Positions 48,071 through 58,650 of a DNA stretch of 64,000 nt are shown here, piece by piece. Source of the DNA: Adiantum capillus-veneris (lineage: Eukaryota > Streptophyta > Polypodiopsida > Polypodiales > Pteridaceae). Numbering within the stretch: the first letter of the stretch is position 1; the number at the start of each line of letters is the position of its first letter. The notes beneath the pieces are model-generated. The model did not search any database. It had not been told where the DNA came from and was given only the letters and a program-made list of their open reading frames with translations. The translations under genes and the position numbers were made by a program. The stretch lies in assembly GCA_014529385.2 (NCBI GenBank), contig CM043963.1, forward strand, positions 67,004,895-67,068,894, written 5' to 3'.

Positions 48071-50468
48071 CTAACTTAGAAGACATATAGGATTTTGTGA
48101 GTGCTCTATCAGATTTGGTAGATATGTTTTGTGATATTTTTCCATGTTGAAAGCAACATTCAAGGTGATGGAAATTCCTAGTCCATACCCAAGCACAACG
48201 GCTTGCCAGGCTACGTGGTCATTGAACACTCTAAAGAAACGGTGAATTGAAGTCTCTTCATCGTCGTCGTTTCCCACGAGGGAAGAAGTAGGCGGACGTG
48301 ATTGAGAGCATGAACGTGCGAGGGGGGGGGGCCACAAAGCTCATCAGCGCCCATGTAGCTCGCAGCAGTGAATGTTGAGAATTGATTACCTTGAGGAATG
48401 GGGCCGGAGAGTAGGGGGTTGTAAGGCCCTCAGAAAGTTTCGAAGGAATTGCGCCACTCAGGTTGTTGAGGGAAAGGTCTAGGGACTCCAAGTTGCGCAG
48501 ACTAGCGATGGATTCGGGAATAGGCCCGCTCAGTTGGCTGGGAGCCTAGAGGAGGAGGAATTTGGCCCACTAGCTTGTTTCCAGAGAGGTCAATGGAAGT
48601 GGTGAGTTGTAGCAAGTATTGGGATGTGAGAATTTGGCCCTTCGCTTTCACTTCCAACTCCTCATTATATCTAGAGTTAGAGGCGGTGATGTTGCTTTTA
48701 CTAACCCTGTCCTCCGCCTCGGCCATGAAAGCCTTCAAGTGAACTAGGTCGTTAGGAATGACGACCCAAAGGTTGCAATGGGAAATCTCTAAGACTTGCA
48801 GAGAAGCTGAGAAGGTGCACAAACAATCAGGCATGCGGCTATGGAGGTTGTTGAAGCTCAAAACTAACACCCTTAGTTTTGAGAGCGGCTGGAACCAGCA
48901 ATTGTCAAGAGTGCCCTCCAACTTTTTATCGCTTAAATCCAATACTACTAGCTCCGTGCATTGTGACACGAACTCTGGAAGAGATCCACTCAATTGGTTC
49001 CCTTTCACAGACAAGGTTTGGAGCTTCTTCAGCGTGCTTATACAGAAAGGGACGCTTCCTTTGAATTTGTTTTGGTCCAGCTTCAACCTCAAGAGCTCTG
49101 GGCAACGTTCAAGCTCCTCCGGAATTGAGCCGTTTAGTTGGTTTGCCGAGAAAACAATGTTGACCAGTACACAAGATGAGTTCTCTAATTTGGAAAGGTA
49201 TCTGAAGGTCGAGAGATCACCGACAAAGCGGTTTTGGGAAAGGTCCAGGTCTCTCAAGCTCTGTTGAAAAAGTAAAACTGCGCCAAACAAAGAACATACA
49301 GAAAGCCTATCAGGTTACATTTAACCATTACCCATGTAAGAAAAGAGCTCTACTTATTGTTTCCATGGTTTCTCTCTACTTGAATTGGGGAAGGAATTTG
49401 ATGAGTTTTCCAGAGAAAGTTTTCAGAGATTTTGGTGCAATTTATGGGGTTAACATGCCAAAAACTTGTTGTGGCCTAGGTAATAAGGAAAGTGCGGATT
49501 ATCCTAACACTACTTAATTAGAACTCACATAGAGATGGGGGAATCACCCCAGAAAGGTGGTTGTTAAAGGCGCGGAGATTCCAAAGCTTCCCAAGCTGGC
49601 CGAGGGTATCTGGCACCGAGCCCGCCAAACGATTGTCGTCAACCTGGAGCATTTCCAACGCTGTGCAGTTGCTAATAGAGGCAGGGATCGTGCCAGTGAA
49701 ATGGTTGGAAAAGAGGACTCTGGAATTGCCCGGACAGCAGGTTTCTGTCGAGCTCCAAGAAGTTTAGGGAGGAGCAGTTTCCCAGCTGCGAAGGAATGCT
49801 GCCTGTGAGCTGATTCCCGTTGAGCGCCATCCATCCTAGCCCCTGCAGCCTGCCCAGCGCCTCTGGAATGCTGCCATTCAGCCGGTTGACTTGCAAATTC
49901 AGAGCCACCAGCTGCGATATGTTTCCCAGCTGAGCCGGTATTTGCCCGGTCAGATTGTTCTGCCACAGCGATAGACGCCACAGGCGAGGAAGAGCCGCAA
50001 GCCCTACAGGGATGCCACCCACGTGGCTGTTTCGATCCAGATCCAGGGTCTCCAGCACCTGCAAGGAGGCCAAGCTGGCTGGCACCTCACCACTCAGCGT
50101 GAGGAAATGGATCCGGAGATGTTGAGATTGGACAGGCTGATGGAAATGGATCCGGAGATGTTGAGATTGGACAGGCTGATGGAAATGGTGGTGCCATCAT
50201 GCAGAGAAGAGTTGGCGCATTGCACACCCATCCAGAGCCCGCTGCAGACGTCGTGGCCCGAGAGGGAGGTGTTCCATGAGCTCAAAGAGCCCAGCGGGTC
50301 GGCGGTGATATGGTCGCGGAAGATGAGCAGTGCCCCCGCTACAGAAGACGCATCTGCCTCATCAGCAGGCACTCCGGCAGCGGCACTCCAAGCTTGCAGC
50401 ACAATAAGTAATAAGAGGAGGCAACATTGAACGATTGCCAACATCAGAGTTTTGTTAGGGTTGCCCAT
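48071..50468 (-). pseudogene. LRR receptor-like protein (RLP), disrupted
   Basis: The minus strand encodes a plant RLP in order. There is a signal peptide after ATG 50468 (CCLLLLLIVLQAW). The LRR N-cap has ALLIFRDHIT and SLSSWNTS..HDVCSGLWMGVQC. Many LRR units of the LxGxIP type follow. The island region has YNEELEVKAKG followed by TTSIDLSGNKLVGQIP. The last LRRs come next, then PQGNQFSTF..ELCGPP. An acidic DDDEE stretch precedes a membrane segment with GYGLG and a short tail ending at 48071. There is no kinase. RLPs are plasma-membrane receptors for immunity or development. The frame breaks near 50100, 49730, 48530, 48430 and at a C run (48311-48320); 49290-49550 may include an intron. It is therefore a pseudogene unless these are sequence errors. 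Confidence 0.85.
50110..50187 (-). repeat. 39-bp in-frame tandem duplication in RLP
   Basis: Two exact head-to-tail 39-bp copies (50110-50148 and 50149-50187) duplicate 13 residues (ISLSNLNISGSIS) of the first LRR. Confidence 0.97.
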
Positions 50469-50615
50469 TCCTTGACACCACCTACAGTCTCTCTATTCCG
50501 CTACTTGCGCTCAGACTTGTGAGCTTATAGTGTCACGTGATAGTCAGTTAACAGCCTGAAGTGTTCATCAAGGTCTTGTGCTCAAACCCGGGCCCTCATG
50601 TTGTCATGCATGCTA
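50469..50615 (-). promoter_or_regulatory. Truncated RLP upstream region
   Basis: Only about 150 bp separate the RLP start codon from the element at 50621. No clear TATA box is seen here. The original promoter would continue beyond 52920. Confidence 0.4.
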
Positions 50616-50620
50616 GTCAA

Positions 50621-51272
50621 TGTGACGCCCCAGTTTCTGGGCGCGTCGGGGAGGGGGCCCGACGGGAGATTTATACCCGCGCGCGGCGGAGGGGACTTCT
50701 ATCTTCAAGGGCCCGGGGGGGGATTTATACCCGCGCGCGGCGGAGGGAACAAGGTGTTGCTTCAAGGGGTCCTGGCGCGGACGGCACCGGCTCAGGAGGG
50801 CCCGGCTCGGACGGGACCGGCTCGGGTCGATACCCGCGCGCGGCGTGAGGGGACTTCTACCTTCAAGGCCCGGCGGGGATTTATACCCGCGCGCGGCGGA
50901 GGGAACAAGGTGTTGCTTCAAGGGGTCTGGCGTGGACGGCACCGGCTCAGGGAGGGCCCGGCTCGGGCGGGACCGGCTCGGGTCGAGTTGCCTTCACGGG
51001 GGGCCCGGCTCGGACGAGACCGGCTCGGGCGTGGTTGCGTTCCATGGGTCGACGGCCGTTTGCGTTTCGCGGGTCTTCGCGGGTCTTGCGTTCCGGGTCC
51101 CTAGCCCCACGTAGCCTCAGGCTCCGCCGCACCGCCGACGGGTCATAGCATGCCCCGGGGAACCTTGCGTGGAGTCCCCACGGTGCGCGAGTGCGTGGAG
51201 TGAGGCTACTGTGTCTAGGTGGGGGGTCCCCTCCCGTGGCCGGTCTTGGAGGGGCTTCTCATACCCCTTATA
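50621..51272 (-). repeat. 3' LTR of GC-rich element
   Basis: Plus strand TGTGACGCCCCAG...CATACCCCTTATA. Contains four copies of a TATACCCGCGCGCGGCG word (about 50672, 50727, 50828, 50881) within 50-60-bp tandem units, plus repeated CCCGGCTCGGACGGGACCGG blocks. Confidence 0.9.
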
Positions 51273-52291
51273 TACACCCGCCCGTTTGAAGAGAGTTCGA
51301 CGACCGCGTCGAACGTGGGAAAGGGAAAAGAGTGCTTGGCTATGCATGAGGCGCGTGGGGACAAAGGGGTGCATATAAGTGCAAGTGATCAAAAACTGTT
51401 CCCAAATGCAAGTAAGTCGGCATGCTTTGTTTTTGTACTTTTGAAAATAAAGTGAGTGAGTATTTTTTGGGGTTTTGGCAGAAGAGAAAAGCTGAAAAAG
51501 TATGCTTTGAACACCCAAGTAGAATTCCCCGTACTTGAGCGTTCCCGAAATAGGTAACCCAGTGTACGCGGAGCCACCTGCTGCGTTGGCTCGCGCGGAG
51601 GCTTCTTGAAAGCCGAATTTGAAAGAGCGTTCCGTCGCAATGCTGCAAGCACTTGCGAATTGGTCCCTTGTTTGGACGTCATTTGGACGGAGGGCATAGC
51701 TCGGGGCCCTGTGGTCTCTTTGTAGACTTGAATGGGTCCTCTCAGCTCAGCATGGGCCACAAAAGTGGGCCGCGGGCGCGACGAACACCGTTGGCTTGGT
51801 TCGTCGCGTTTTTGGTCTTTCTCTGTTTTTGTCATAAAGAGCCCTAACTGGCTCGCATCTGCCTTTTTCTTCATGTGGAGAGAGCCCTGTCTGGCTCACA
51901 ATCTTTGCTTTTTGTCATGTGGAGGTGCCGGCTCGGGTCGGGGCCGGCACGGGTCACGGGTGACGGCCCGTTGTTTCGACGCGTCACGAAGAGCCCTGTC
52001 TGGCTCGCATCTTTCCTTTTTCTCATGGGAGGGCCCGGCTCGGAGGGGGTCGGCCGGGTCACGGGGAGGGTGACGGCGGGCGTCGTGTTCGCGGAACGCG
52101 TCACGAGGCGTCGTGAGGGCGTTCACGGGCGGAGAAGCGAGTGCGTTGTGGTTGCTTTATGGAGTGCTCTCTTCACCAATTGTTTCGATTTTGACGACCC
52201 GGGCCACATTGCGGTTGGAGTCGTCCGTCGTGAGGATCGTGCGCGTCGGGCACGTCGGTCTTCGGCTCGTTTCCAGGAGCTCGTTCTGCGA
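51273..52291 (-). other. Interior of GC-rich element with three direct repeats
   Basis: No protein is recognised. Three degenerate copies of a unit starting AGAGCCCTGTCTGGCTC and ending in T-rich CTTTTTCTCATG occur at about 51838-51878, 51881-51923 and 51989-52028. They are spaced by GC-rich filler. Confidence 0.75.
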
Positions 52292-52304
52292 GCTCTGATA
52301 CCAA
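52292..52304 (-). other. Primer binding site (initiator tRNA-Met)
   Basis: Minus-strand TTGGTATCAGAGC, one base inside the right LTR. Confidence 0.88.
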
Positions 52305-52305
52305 G

Positions 52306-52915
52306 TGTGACGCCCCAGTGTTTCTGGTGCGCGCGGCGGGGAGGGGGGGGGGCCCGGCGGGGATTTTACCCGCGCGCGACGGAGGGGAACTTCTTCGTCT
52401 TCAAGGGCCCGGCGGGGATTTTTACCCGCGCGCGGCGGCGGAGGGGACTTCTTCTACCTTCAAGGGCCCGACGGGGATTTATACCCGCGCGCGGCGATAG
52501 GGAACAAGGGTTGCTTCAAGGGGGGGGGTCCTGGCGCGGACCGGCACCGGCTCAGGGAGGGCCCGGCTCGGACGGGACCGGGGCGAGGTCGGGTCGAGTT
52601 GCCTTCACCAGGGGGGCCCGGCTCGGACGGGGACGGCTCGGGCGTGGTGGCGGGGTGTCGGCCGTTGATCCGACGGCCGTTTGCGGTTTCGCGGCGTGGG
52701 TCTGGGGGTCGTGGGTCTTGCGTTCCGGGTCCCTAGCCCCACGTAGCCTCAGGCTCCGCCGCACCGCCGACGGGGTGGTCATAGCGTTGCGGGGAAGCCC
52801 TGGGAGAACCTTGCGTGGAGTCCCCACGGTGCGCGAGTACGTGGAGTGAGGCTACAGTGTCTAGGTGGGGGGTCCCCTCCCGTGGCCGGTCTTCGGGAGG
52901 CTCATACCCCTTATA
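52306..52915 (-). repeat. 5' LTR of GC-rich element
   Basis: Partner of 50621-51272, differing by several small indels and by the number of CCCGCGCGCG units (three here). Ends exactly before GTCAA. Confidence 0.9.
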
Positions 52916-52920
52916 GTCAA

Positions 52921-53440
52921 TTGAGCAAGAGTACCCCAAGGTAGTGCGTTCAAACCCTCGGGTATTGAGGGGTTGGTCTATATGTTGAGTTGGCCAACCT
53001 TATCCTTATGTGACTCGGATGCTAATGCAGAGTGTGTGAGTGGTCATTTCAAGTCTCAAATGTTTCTTTTAAACAAATTGTGAGCTTAGGGCAAGTTCAG
53101 ACAAGCCCACCGGCAATTTTGGGGTTTTTTTCTTCCTTCGCTAAACGTTCGGTTCCCTTGTTCCCACAAAACAGACGCAATACCATATTTTCAAAAATTG
53201 CACGATTTGGTCAACCAGTGGGAGCAACAAACAATAAGGCTTGTGATTGGCAGTGCCTGCGTGTGTGCTCAAGGCTTGTTGCCTACGTTTTACGCTAACA
53301 AGTGGGCAATACTTTCATTCTTTTGAAGGGGGGCTCATTCGAGTTCAGGTGCGTCCCGAGAATAGCTTCCATTTTGTTGCCCAATCTCAGGATGCCAGCG
53401 ATGATACTCGCACCAGTGGGCCTTTGCACACAATGTCCGC
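52921..53440. other. Unclassified sequence left of CACTA ends
   Basis: Short frames of up to 88 codons only, none recognised. No repeat ends are visible. Confidence 0.5.
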
Positions 53441-53526
53441 CACTACAAGAGGTTGTGTGCACTTGTGATGTTTTTAGCGACGGAAATACATTGGGTTTTT
53501 ATACTCCACGACGTCGCTAACAGCGT
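53441..53526 (+). mobile_element. CACTA-type terminal fragment
   Basis: CACTACAAGAGGT at 53441 matches the inverted end at 62537 (CACTACAAGAGGTAC on the minus strand) for 13 bases. It is followed by TAGCGACG-type words. It lies directly before a second CACTACAAGA start at 53527. No matching 3-bp flanks (CGC here; CAT at 62538). Confidence 0.55.
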
Positions 53527-53652
53527 CACTACAAGAACGTCTCTATAATCGTCGCTATATTCATCGCTATATAGCGACGGTTACAGGCTACCTATAGCGA
53601 CGCTCATAGCGACGTTGCAGAGCCTTATACAGCGACGCTTATAGCGATGCCC

Positions 53653-54309
53653 AAGAGTAAAATTTTTTGGGTGGCAGTGCATTCACCCATCAACCAAATT
53701 GAATGTTTCAACAATAGAGTAAACCTAAATGAATCCAACATAAGCCCAGATTCACCTTTGAAAGAAAGTGCAAGGTATAGACCCAAAGTAGTCACCCACA
53801 AGAGAATATAACCATTAACTCCATCATTCATAGTATTGTTTGCAGAATAAAGATACAAAACTGACAAAAGTAAATTGATGAAAGTAAATCAATGACAATT
53901 GTACACATCATAGGCAAAATCACTTGATTGTTAAGCTTTAAAAATGTAATAGTTACAACACCATTGTCATTATTGAGAAAATATACATGATTTTTCAATA
54001 GTTACAAAAAGACGTATACACGTTATCTCATTATACATGCTATGACAAAAGAAAACTAATGCTATCTAGCTATGGCTGACGTCGTCTAATTAGATGTCTC
54101 ATCGCATCCAAGCAGTGTATCTGCCGAATTCTGCAGAAAAAACAATAAGACAGCTTTCTGTAAGTATAAACATATATTTACAAAACAATACAACAAATAG
54201 AAAAGAGTAAACCCTAATACTAACCATGCCACCGCGAGAACTGAAAATGTCCATCAGGACGTTTCCTTTTCTGCCTGCATACTCACGCTCGTACGGTGTG
54301 GGGTCACGT
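53653..54309. other. CACTA interior, left part
   Basis: AT-rich sequence with no coding capacity on either strand beyond an 80-codon shadow frame. It ends at the gypsy insertion. Confidence 0.5.
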
Positions 54310-55326
54310 TGTGAAGGATTGAGGGCTGGCCTCTACAGCACCTCAAACCAACACCAAGAAAAGAGGATGAAGAGTATAGCTCTCTCAATATAATATAGGC
54401 TGATCTTCTCTCATGAATTTTGATAGCCTCACTCGCACTCAGCCCCGACTAGCTTCAACTAGCTTCCCTCTACACCGCTACAACTCCCACTAACTTGAAT
54501 GCACCAAAGGAAGCAAGGGAACCAAGAAAACCAAACTAAAACAATAAAGAAAAACAATGGAAATCTATGCACTTTTCCTCATAAAACCAAGAGTTTCACT
54601 TCTTTTCAAATGCCCTTCCATGTGCTAGTAGAGACTCCATAGGCGCTCTTATATATACACATAGCTTGACCAAAACCCATCCAAATCAAGCTCACTTTGA
54701 AAGCCCACAAAGTTCAACAAAAGAAATCAGAAAAAGTGATGGAAAACTTGGGGAAAACAATGTCCTTTTTCATATGTACAAGCAAGGAATTGAAGCGCAT
54801 AGTCTAGCCTCGACTAGCTGCACCAAAGGGAACCACAAACAACATGGCTGCCATACCTCAAACCAAGATGAAGAGAGGTCAATATGCATAGCTAAGCACC
54901 CACTTTCATCAGCCCATTGAGAAGAGACACACTCTAAACTCACCACGCCAGGATCTCGCAAGGCAAGAGGGGCACCTCTACACCAAAACCCCCACCCTTC
55001 ACCGCAGGCTGCAACAACACATAGTTTCTTCTTCACAGTTGAATATCCCTCCTCACTCACGATCCCAAGCTGATAAAAGTTCAGTTTTTATTCATATTTT
55101 TGCATCACTAACTCACACTTTGAAGTCTCGACACTTCTATGTACAAAAACAACAAAACCATGTACCCCGCACAACTGGCCCGCATGCGTAGAGACAGCTG
55201 GCACACACCGCCTTTGTAGACTTTGTACAAGCATGATTTATTTACATATAAGGACCCCAAAAGCATTAAAAAATATATCTCAAATACTTTGGGGTGGTCC
55301 GCACCATTTCGCCAAAACACGTCACA
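54310..55326 (-). repeat. 3' LTR of second Tat element
   Basis: Plus strand TGTGAAGGATTGAGGG...AAACACGTCACA. A minus-strand TATA box (TATATATAAGAGCG) lies at about 54647-54660. Confidence 0.93.
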
Positions 55327-55341
55327 TATTGCCCCCCCAAC
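55327..55341 (-). other. Polypurine tract of second Tat element
   Basis: Minus-strand TTGGGGGGGCAATA abuts the 3' LTR. Confidence 0.8.
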
Positions 55342-55395
55342 AAGCATGAAACACTTTCAAGTGTTCCATACGTATTTCTTACTTCATTACATGAT

Positions 55396-56259
55396 TCAGG
55401 TCACATAAGGCCTGATTTGGATCCCATTGACTCTTGCCTTATGCATCTTTCCATCCAAGTCCTTGAGCTGATAGCTTCCATTATCATACACCTTATGGAC
55501 CACAAAAGGACCTTCCCACTTTGCCTTGAACTTTGTTTGAAAGGTATTGTCCAAAGCACTATTATACCTCATAACCAACATGCCTTCACATAGCCCTTTT
55601 GCCTTTATCTTTTCATTGAATACATCAGCCCTTCTTCTTTCCAATTCTTCATAGTATCTAATGGCACTTTCTCTATCCAACAAGAGGCTATGTATAGATG
55701 CCAGTCTCTCTTTTACATGCTCCTCCTCAACCAAACTATGCTTCAAAATGAACTCCAATGAAGGAAGCATCACATTAATCGGCATAACACACTCTTCTCC
55801 ATATACCAAATGAAATGGAGTGAAGCCCGTGGATGATTTTTGAGTGACTCTACATGCCCACGATGCCCTCTCCAAATACATATCCCAATCTTTTGGATGT
55901 TCTTCCACAAGCTTGAACAATATCTTCTGTAGAACTCCATTGAATGCCTCCACCAACCCATTGCATTGTGGATGATAAGGAGTAGCATACCTATGTTTGA
56001 TCTCCAATTTCTCCACCAATTCAGTGATAAGATCATTCCTAAACTCTTTCCCTTGATCGCTTACAAGCTCAAATGGCACTCCAAATCTACAACATATGCA
56101 ATATATCAAAGATAAAGCTGCATACATCTTTGCTTGTAGCCCCTCTACCTTACATTCATATTTCGTGGTACATGCCATATTTGAAAGGAAGTAAAAGACT
56201 TTAACAACTTCCTCACTTTGAGAAAACAACCCGTCATACCTTCTTGATTTACCTTCCAA
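55396..56259 (-). pseudogene. Integrase C-terminal part of second Tat element
   Basis: The frame contains the second catalytic aspartate (FELVSDQGKEFRNDLITEL) and the glutamate block (YHPQCNGLVEAFNGVLQKI). The TGFTPFHLVYGEECVMPINV block and a C-terminal GPF module (TKFKAKWEGPFVVHKVYDNG) follow, ending near KMHKARVNGIQ. The zinc-binding HHCC region and the first aspartate are missing: upstream the sequence passes almost directly from the second RNase H into SLIYCICCRFGVPFELVSDQ. A deletion of roughly 200-250 residues is inferred by comparison with the first Tat copy. The retained catalytic E contrasts with the Q in that copy. Confidence 0.85.
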
Positions 56260-57503
56260 GTACCTTGAACTTGCCGCACAATCAACATAGAATCACCTTT
56301 GATTAAAAGCCTCCTTACATGTCTTTTGACACATTCTTCCAAGCCCAAATAGAGGCTTGCATACTCAGCCTCATTATTACTCTTTACATCCACTTCTTGG
56401 CTTCCAAACCAGCACTCAATGCCATTTTTATCCACAAATACATAACCAATAGTGCCCTTATTAATGCTCCTCTTGAAAGCCCCGTCAAAGTATAAGGTAC
56501 CCTCTACATCCTGAAGCTCCGCATACATAGTTGGGCTTGGTGCTATCTTCTTTTCCAAATCTTTCTTCAACTCACTCCTTGCATGAATCTCTTTAAAAGT
56601 GAGCATATCCGCCATATTTGCTCTCACACTATCCTCCTTAGTAAAGCTCATGTCAAATTGTTGCAAGCTAAGTATCCACTTTTGCAATTTAGGACTATCC
56701 CCAGGATACCTTAGTGCATGAGGCGATAAACTACATGATGTCAACACCACAAAAGGCTTACAAATCAGATAAGATTTCAGCCTTTTTGTTGCATATACCA
56801 ATGCCCAAACCAATTGTTCGATCTCATGCCAAGATTTTTGTGCATCATTCTTCACTTTGCTTATGTAGTAAACCGGCCTCATATAAGATTGCTTTTTTCC
56901 TTTTTGCATCAATACTGCACCAATAGCATGCTCACCCACGCTCAAGCTCAAGTAAAACATTTCATCCCAACAAGGAGGCATCATCAAAGGTAATGTAGAT
57001 AGCTTTTCCTTGACGTCCTCAAAAGCTGTTTGCTCATGCTCAGTCCAAAGAAAAGGGTCTTTTTGTGTTGCTTCTTGCAAAGGGTGCACATATTCAGCAA
57101 GCATACAAAAACACCTTGACAAGTACCTTAGCTTTTGTACAAAACTCATCGATTCCTTTGTACTTTTAGGACTCTCCATCATAAGAAAACATTCCACTTT
57201 TGCAGGATCTGGAGCTATCCCATTCTCACTTACCTCATGGCCAAGAAGTATCACTCTAGCTCTTACAATTTTACATTTCAAAGGATTGAGTTGACCCCCA
57301 TCATCAATCCTTTTAAACACCATATCAAGATTTTTCACATGAAGCATTCTATCACTGTAAACACAAAAATCATCCATAAAAACTTTTACAAAGCTTCCAA
57401 GGTAAGGCCCCAATACTTTGTCCATCCAGCTTTGGAAGCTCGCATAAGAATTCATCAAGCCAAAGGGCATCACCCTATAGCAAAACACTCCCCATGGGGT
57501 CAA
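56145..57503 (-). pseudogene. RT C-terminal part, RNase H and second RNase H
   Basis: A 452-codon open frame. RT part: RVMPFGLMNSYASFQSWMDK and VFMDDFCVYS (FMDD catalytic box), then VILLGHEVSENGIAPDPAKV. First RNase H: FEDVKEKLSTLPLMMPPCWD, GAVLMQKGKKQSYMRPVYYI. After a linker the second RNase H: GTLYFDGAFKRSINKGTIGY, SNNEAEYASLYLGLEECVKR, LLIKGDSMLIVRQVQGTW. Acidic residues D, E, D of RNase H are present in the second copy. It is separated from the first part of RT by a short frameshift around 57510. The 5' end of integrase is missing beyond it. Confidence 0.88.
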
Positions 57504-57524
57504 AAAGCTGGTCTTCTTTGATCT

Positions 57525-57935
57525 TCATATGCATCCCAATTTGAAAATACCACTAAACCCATCACATACCGAATATCTCTCATGACCTACAAGAGTGTCC
57601 AAAATCTCATCCTGAAAGGGAAGGGGATAGTGATGCCGCTTTGTTGCTGCATTCAATGGCTTATAGTCCACACATATTCTCCATTTATTTCCCTTTTTTG
57701 GAACTATAACCATAGGGGAAACCCATTCTGCATCATCCACAAGGTAGATAAAACCAGCTTGCAAAAGCTTACTCACCTCTATCTCCAATACCTTTCGTTG
57801 AATGGTGCCCAATCTCCTTAGCTTTTGAGCAACAAACTTTGCACCTTCTTTAAGATTTATTTCATGAACAACACTCTTTGTTCCCCTCATTTGAGAATAA
57901 TCTTTGGCAAACAACTTGGGATACTTATCAAACAA
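57525..57935 (-). pseudogene. RT N-terminal part of second Tat element
   Basis: Frame with TKSVVHEINLKEGAKFVAQK, SKLLQAGFIYLVDDAEWVSP, KKGNKWRICVDYKPLNAATK and YPLPFQDEIL. It ends YSVCDGFSGIFKLGCI, where the expected FSGY.QI block is lost through a frameshift before 57503. Confidence 0.87.
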
Positions 57936-58092
57936 TGCATCACATGCTTCTCTCTCTCTCGACTACCTGCAAGCATATCCATTAATTCAGCTTTTGGTAC
58001 ATTTGGCTCATGATCAATCCCGTGGTCATTTTCTGATCTCATAGCATCCCCTTTATCATAATTTTCATCATATACATGTATCCCACAAATAT

Positions 58093-58650
58093 CTACATCA
58101 AGATCAAGAAGACTTTGATCATAAACCTCATCGTCAGTACATGTAGAGGATACACTAGAAGAACTGTCACACATGTCATAAGTGGATGGCGATAAATCTT
58201 GATGCAAGCTGGTTCATCATCAATTTCCAACACCTTACATGTTTTCATATCGTATCTAATCCTCTTCTCTTTATTCCTGTCCACAAAGAGGTCAATACAT
58301 CCCCTGTACCAGTCCTGCCGTGACCTCATAGCAATCAACCAAGGACTACCCAATATAATTGGATATGCCCCAAGCTTTGCATGCATCACATGAATGTCCA
58401 TGATAGCCCTTTGACCCAAAAAATTAAGCTCCAAATCATGAATAACTCCCAAGAATTTCACTCTACTACTATTTGTCATCTTCACACTGAACAAGGATTT
58501 GCCTGTGAGCTGCAATCCCAATTGCTGCATTGTTTCCTCTGTCATAACGCACACTTGGGCTCCACCATCCATGTACGCCTTATTCACCCTCCTTCCATGT
58601 ATCCAAGCATCAACCACATGCAAAACATCAGTAACTTTATGAAGTTGCAC
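58093..58650 (-). pseudogene. Aspartic protease of second Tat element
   Basis: Retropepsin loop NKAYMDGGAQVCVMTEETMQ (DGGA) at about residues 23-42, and AYPIILGSPWLIAMRSRQDW near residue 110, the equivalent of ILGRP with serine for arginine. The frame is left near residue 160. The linker before RT continues in the neighbouring frame at 58207-57887, whose acidic stretch (SSTCTDDEVYDQSLLDLDVD) matches the acidic linker of the first copy. Confidence 0.83.

Larger units (their letters stand above)
50621..52915 (-). mobile_element. GC-rich TRIM-like non-autonomous LTR element
   Basis: 2295 bp with LTRs of 652 and 610 bp, an interior of about 1.03 kb, and a perfect GTCAA duplication (50616-50620 and 52916-52920). 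Minus-strand orientation follows from a tRNA-Met primer site next to the right LTR. The LTR on that strand starts TATAAGGGG and ends GTCACA, so the ends are TA...CA, one of the rarer recognised types. It encodes no retroelement protein. It is far richer in G and C than the rest of the window, so long frames (up to 324 codons on the plus strand) arise by chance. It lies immediately upstream of the RLP pseudogene. Confidence 0.88.

Noticed and set aside
50660-50910. Regularly spaced GC-rich repeats resembling a CRISPR array
   Set aside because: The units are tandem LTR repeats in a plant element, spacers are themselves repeated, and no cas genes exist.
50598-51104. 168-codon frame in the left GC-rich LTR
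   Set aside because: It translates the tandem CCCGCGCGCGG units and is not open in the partner LTR.
51875-52849. 324-codon plus-strand frame in the GC-rich element
   Set aside because: Long stop-free runs are expected at this GC content. The frame crosses the primer site and LTR and has no domain, and frames of similar length exist on the other strand.
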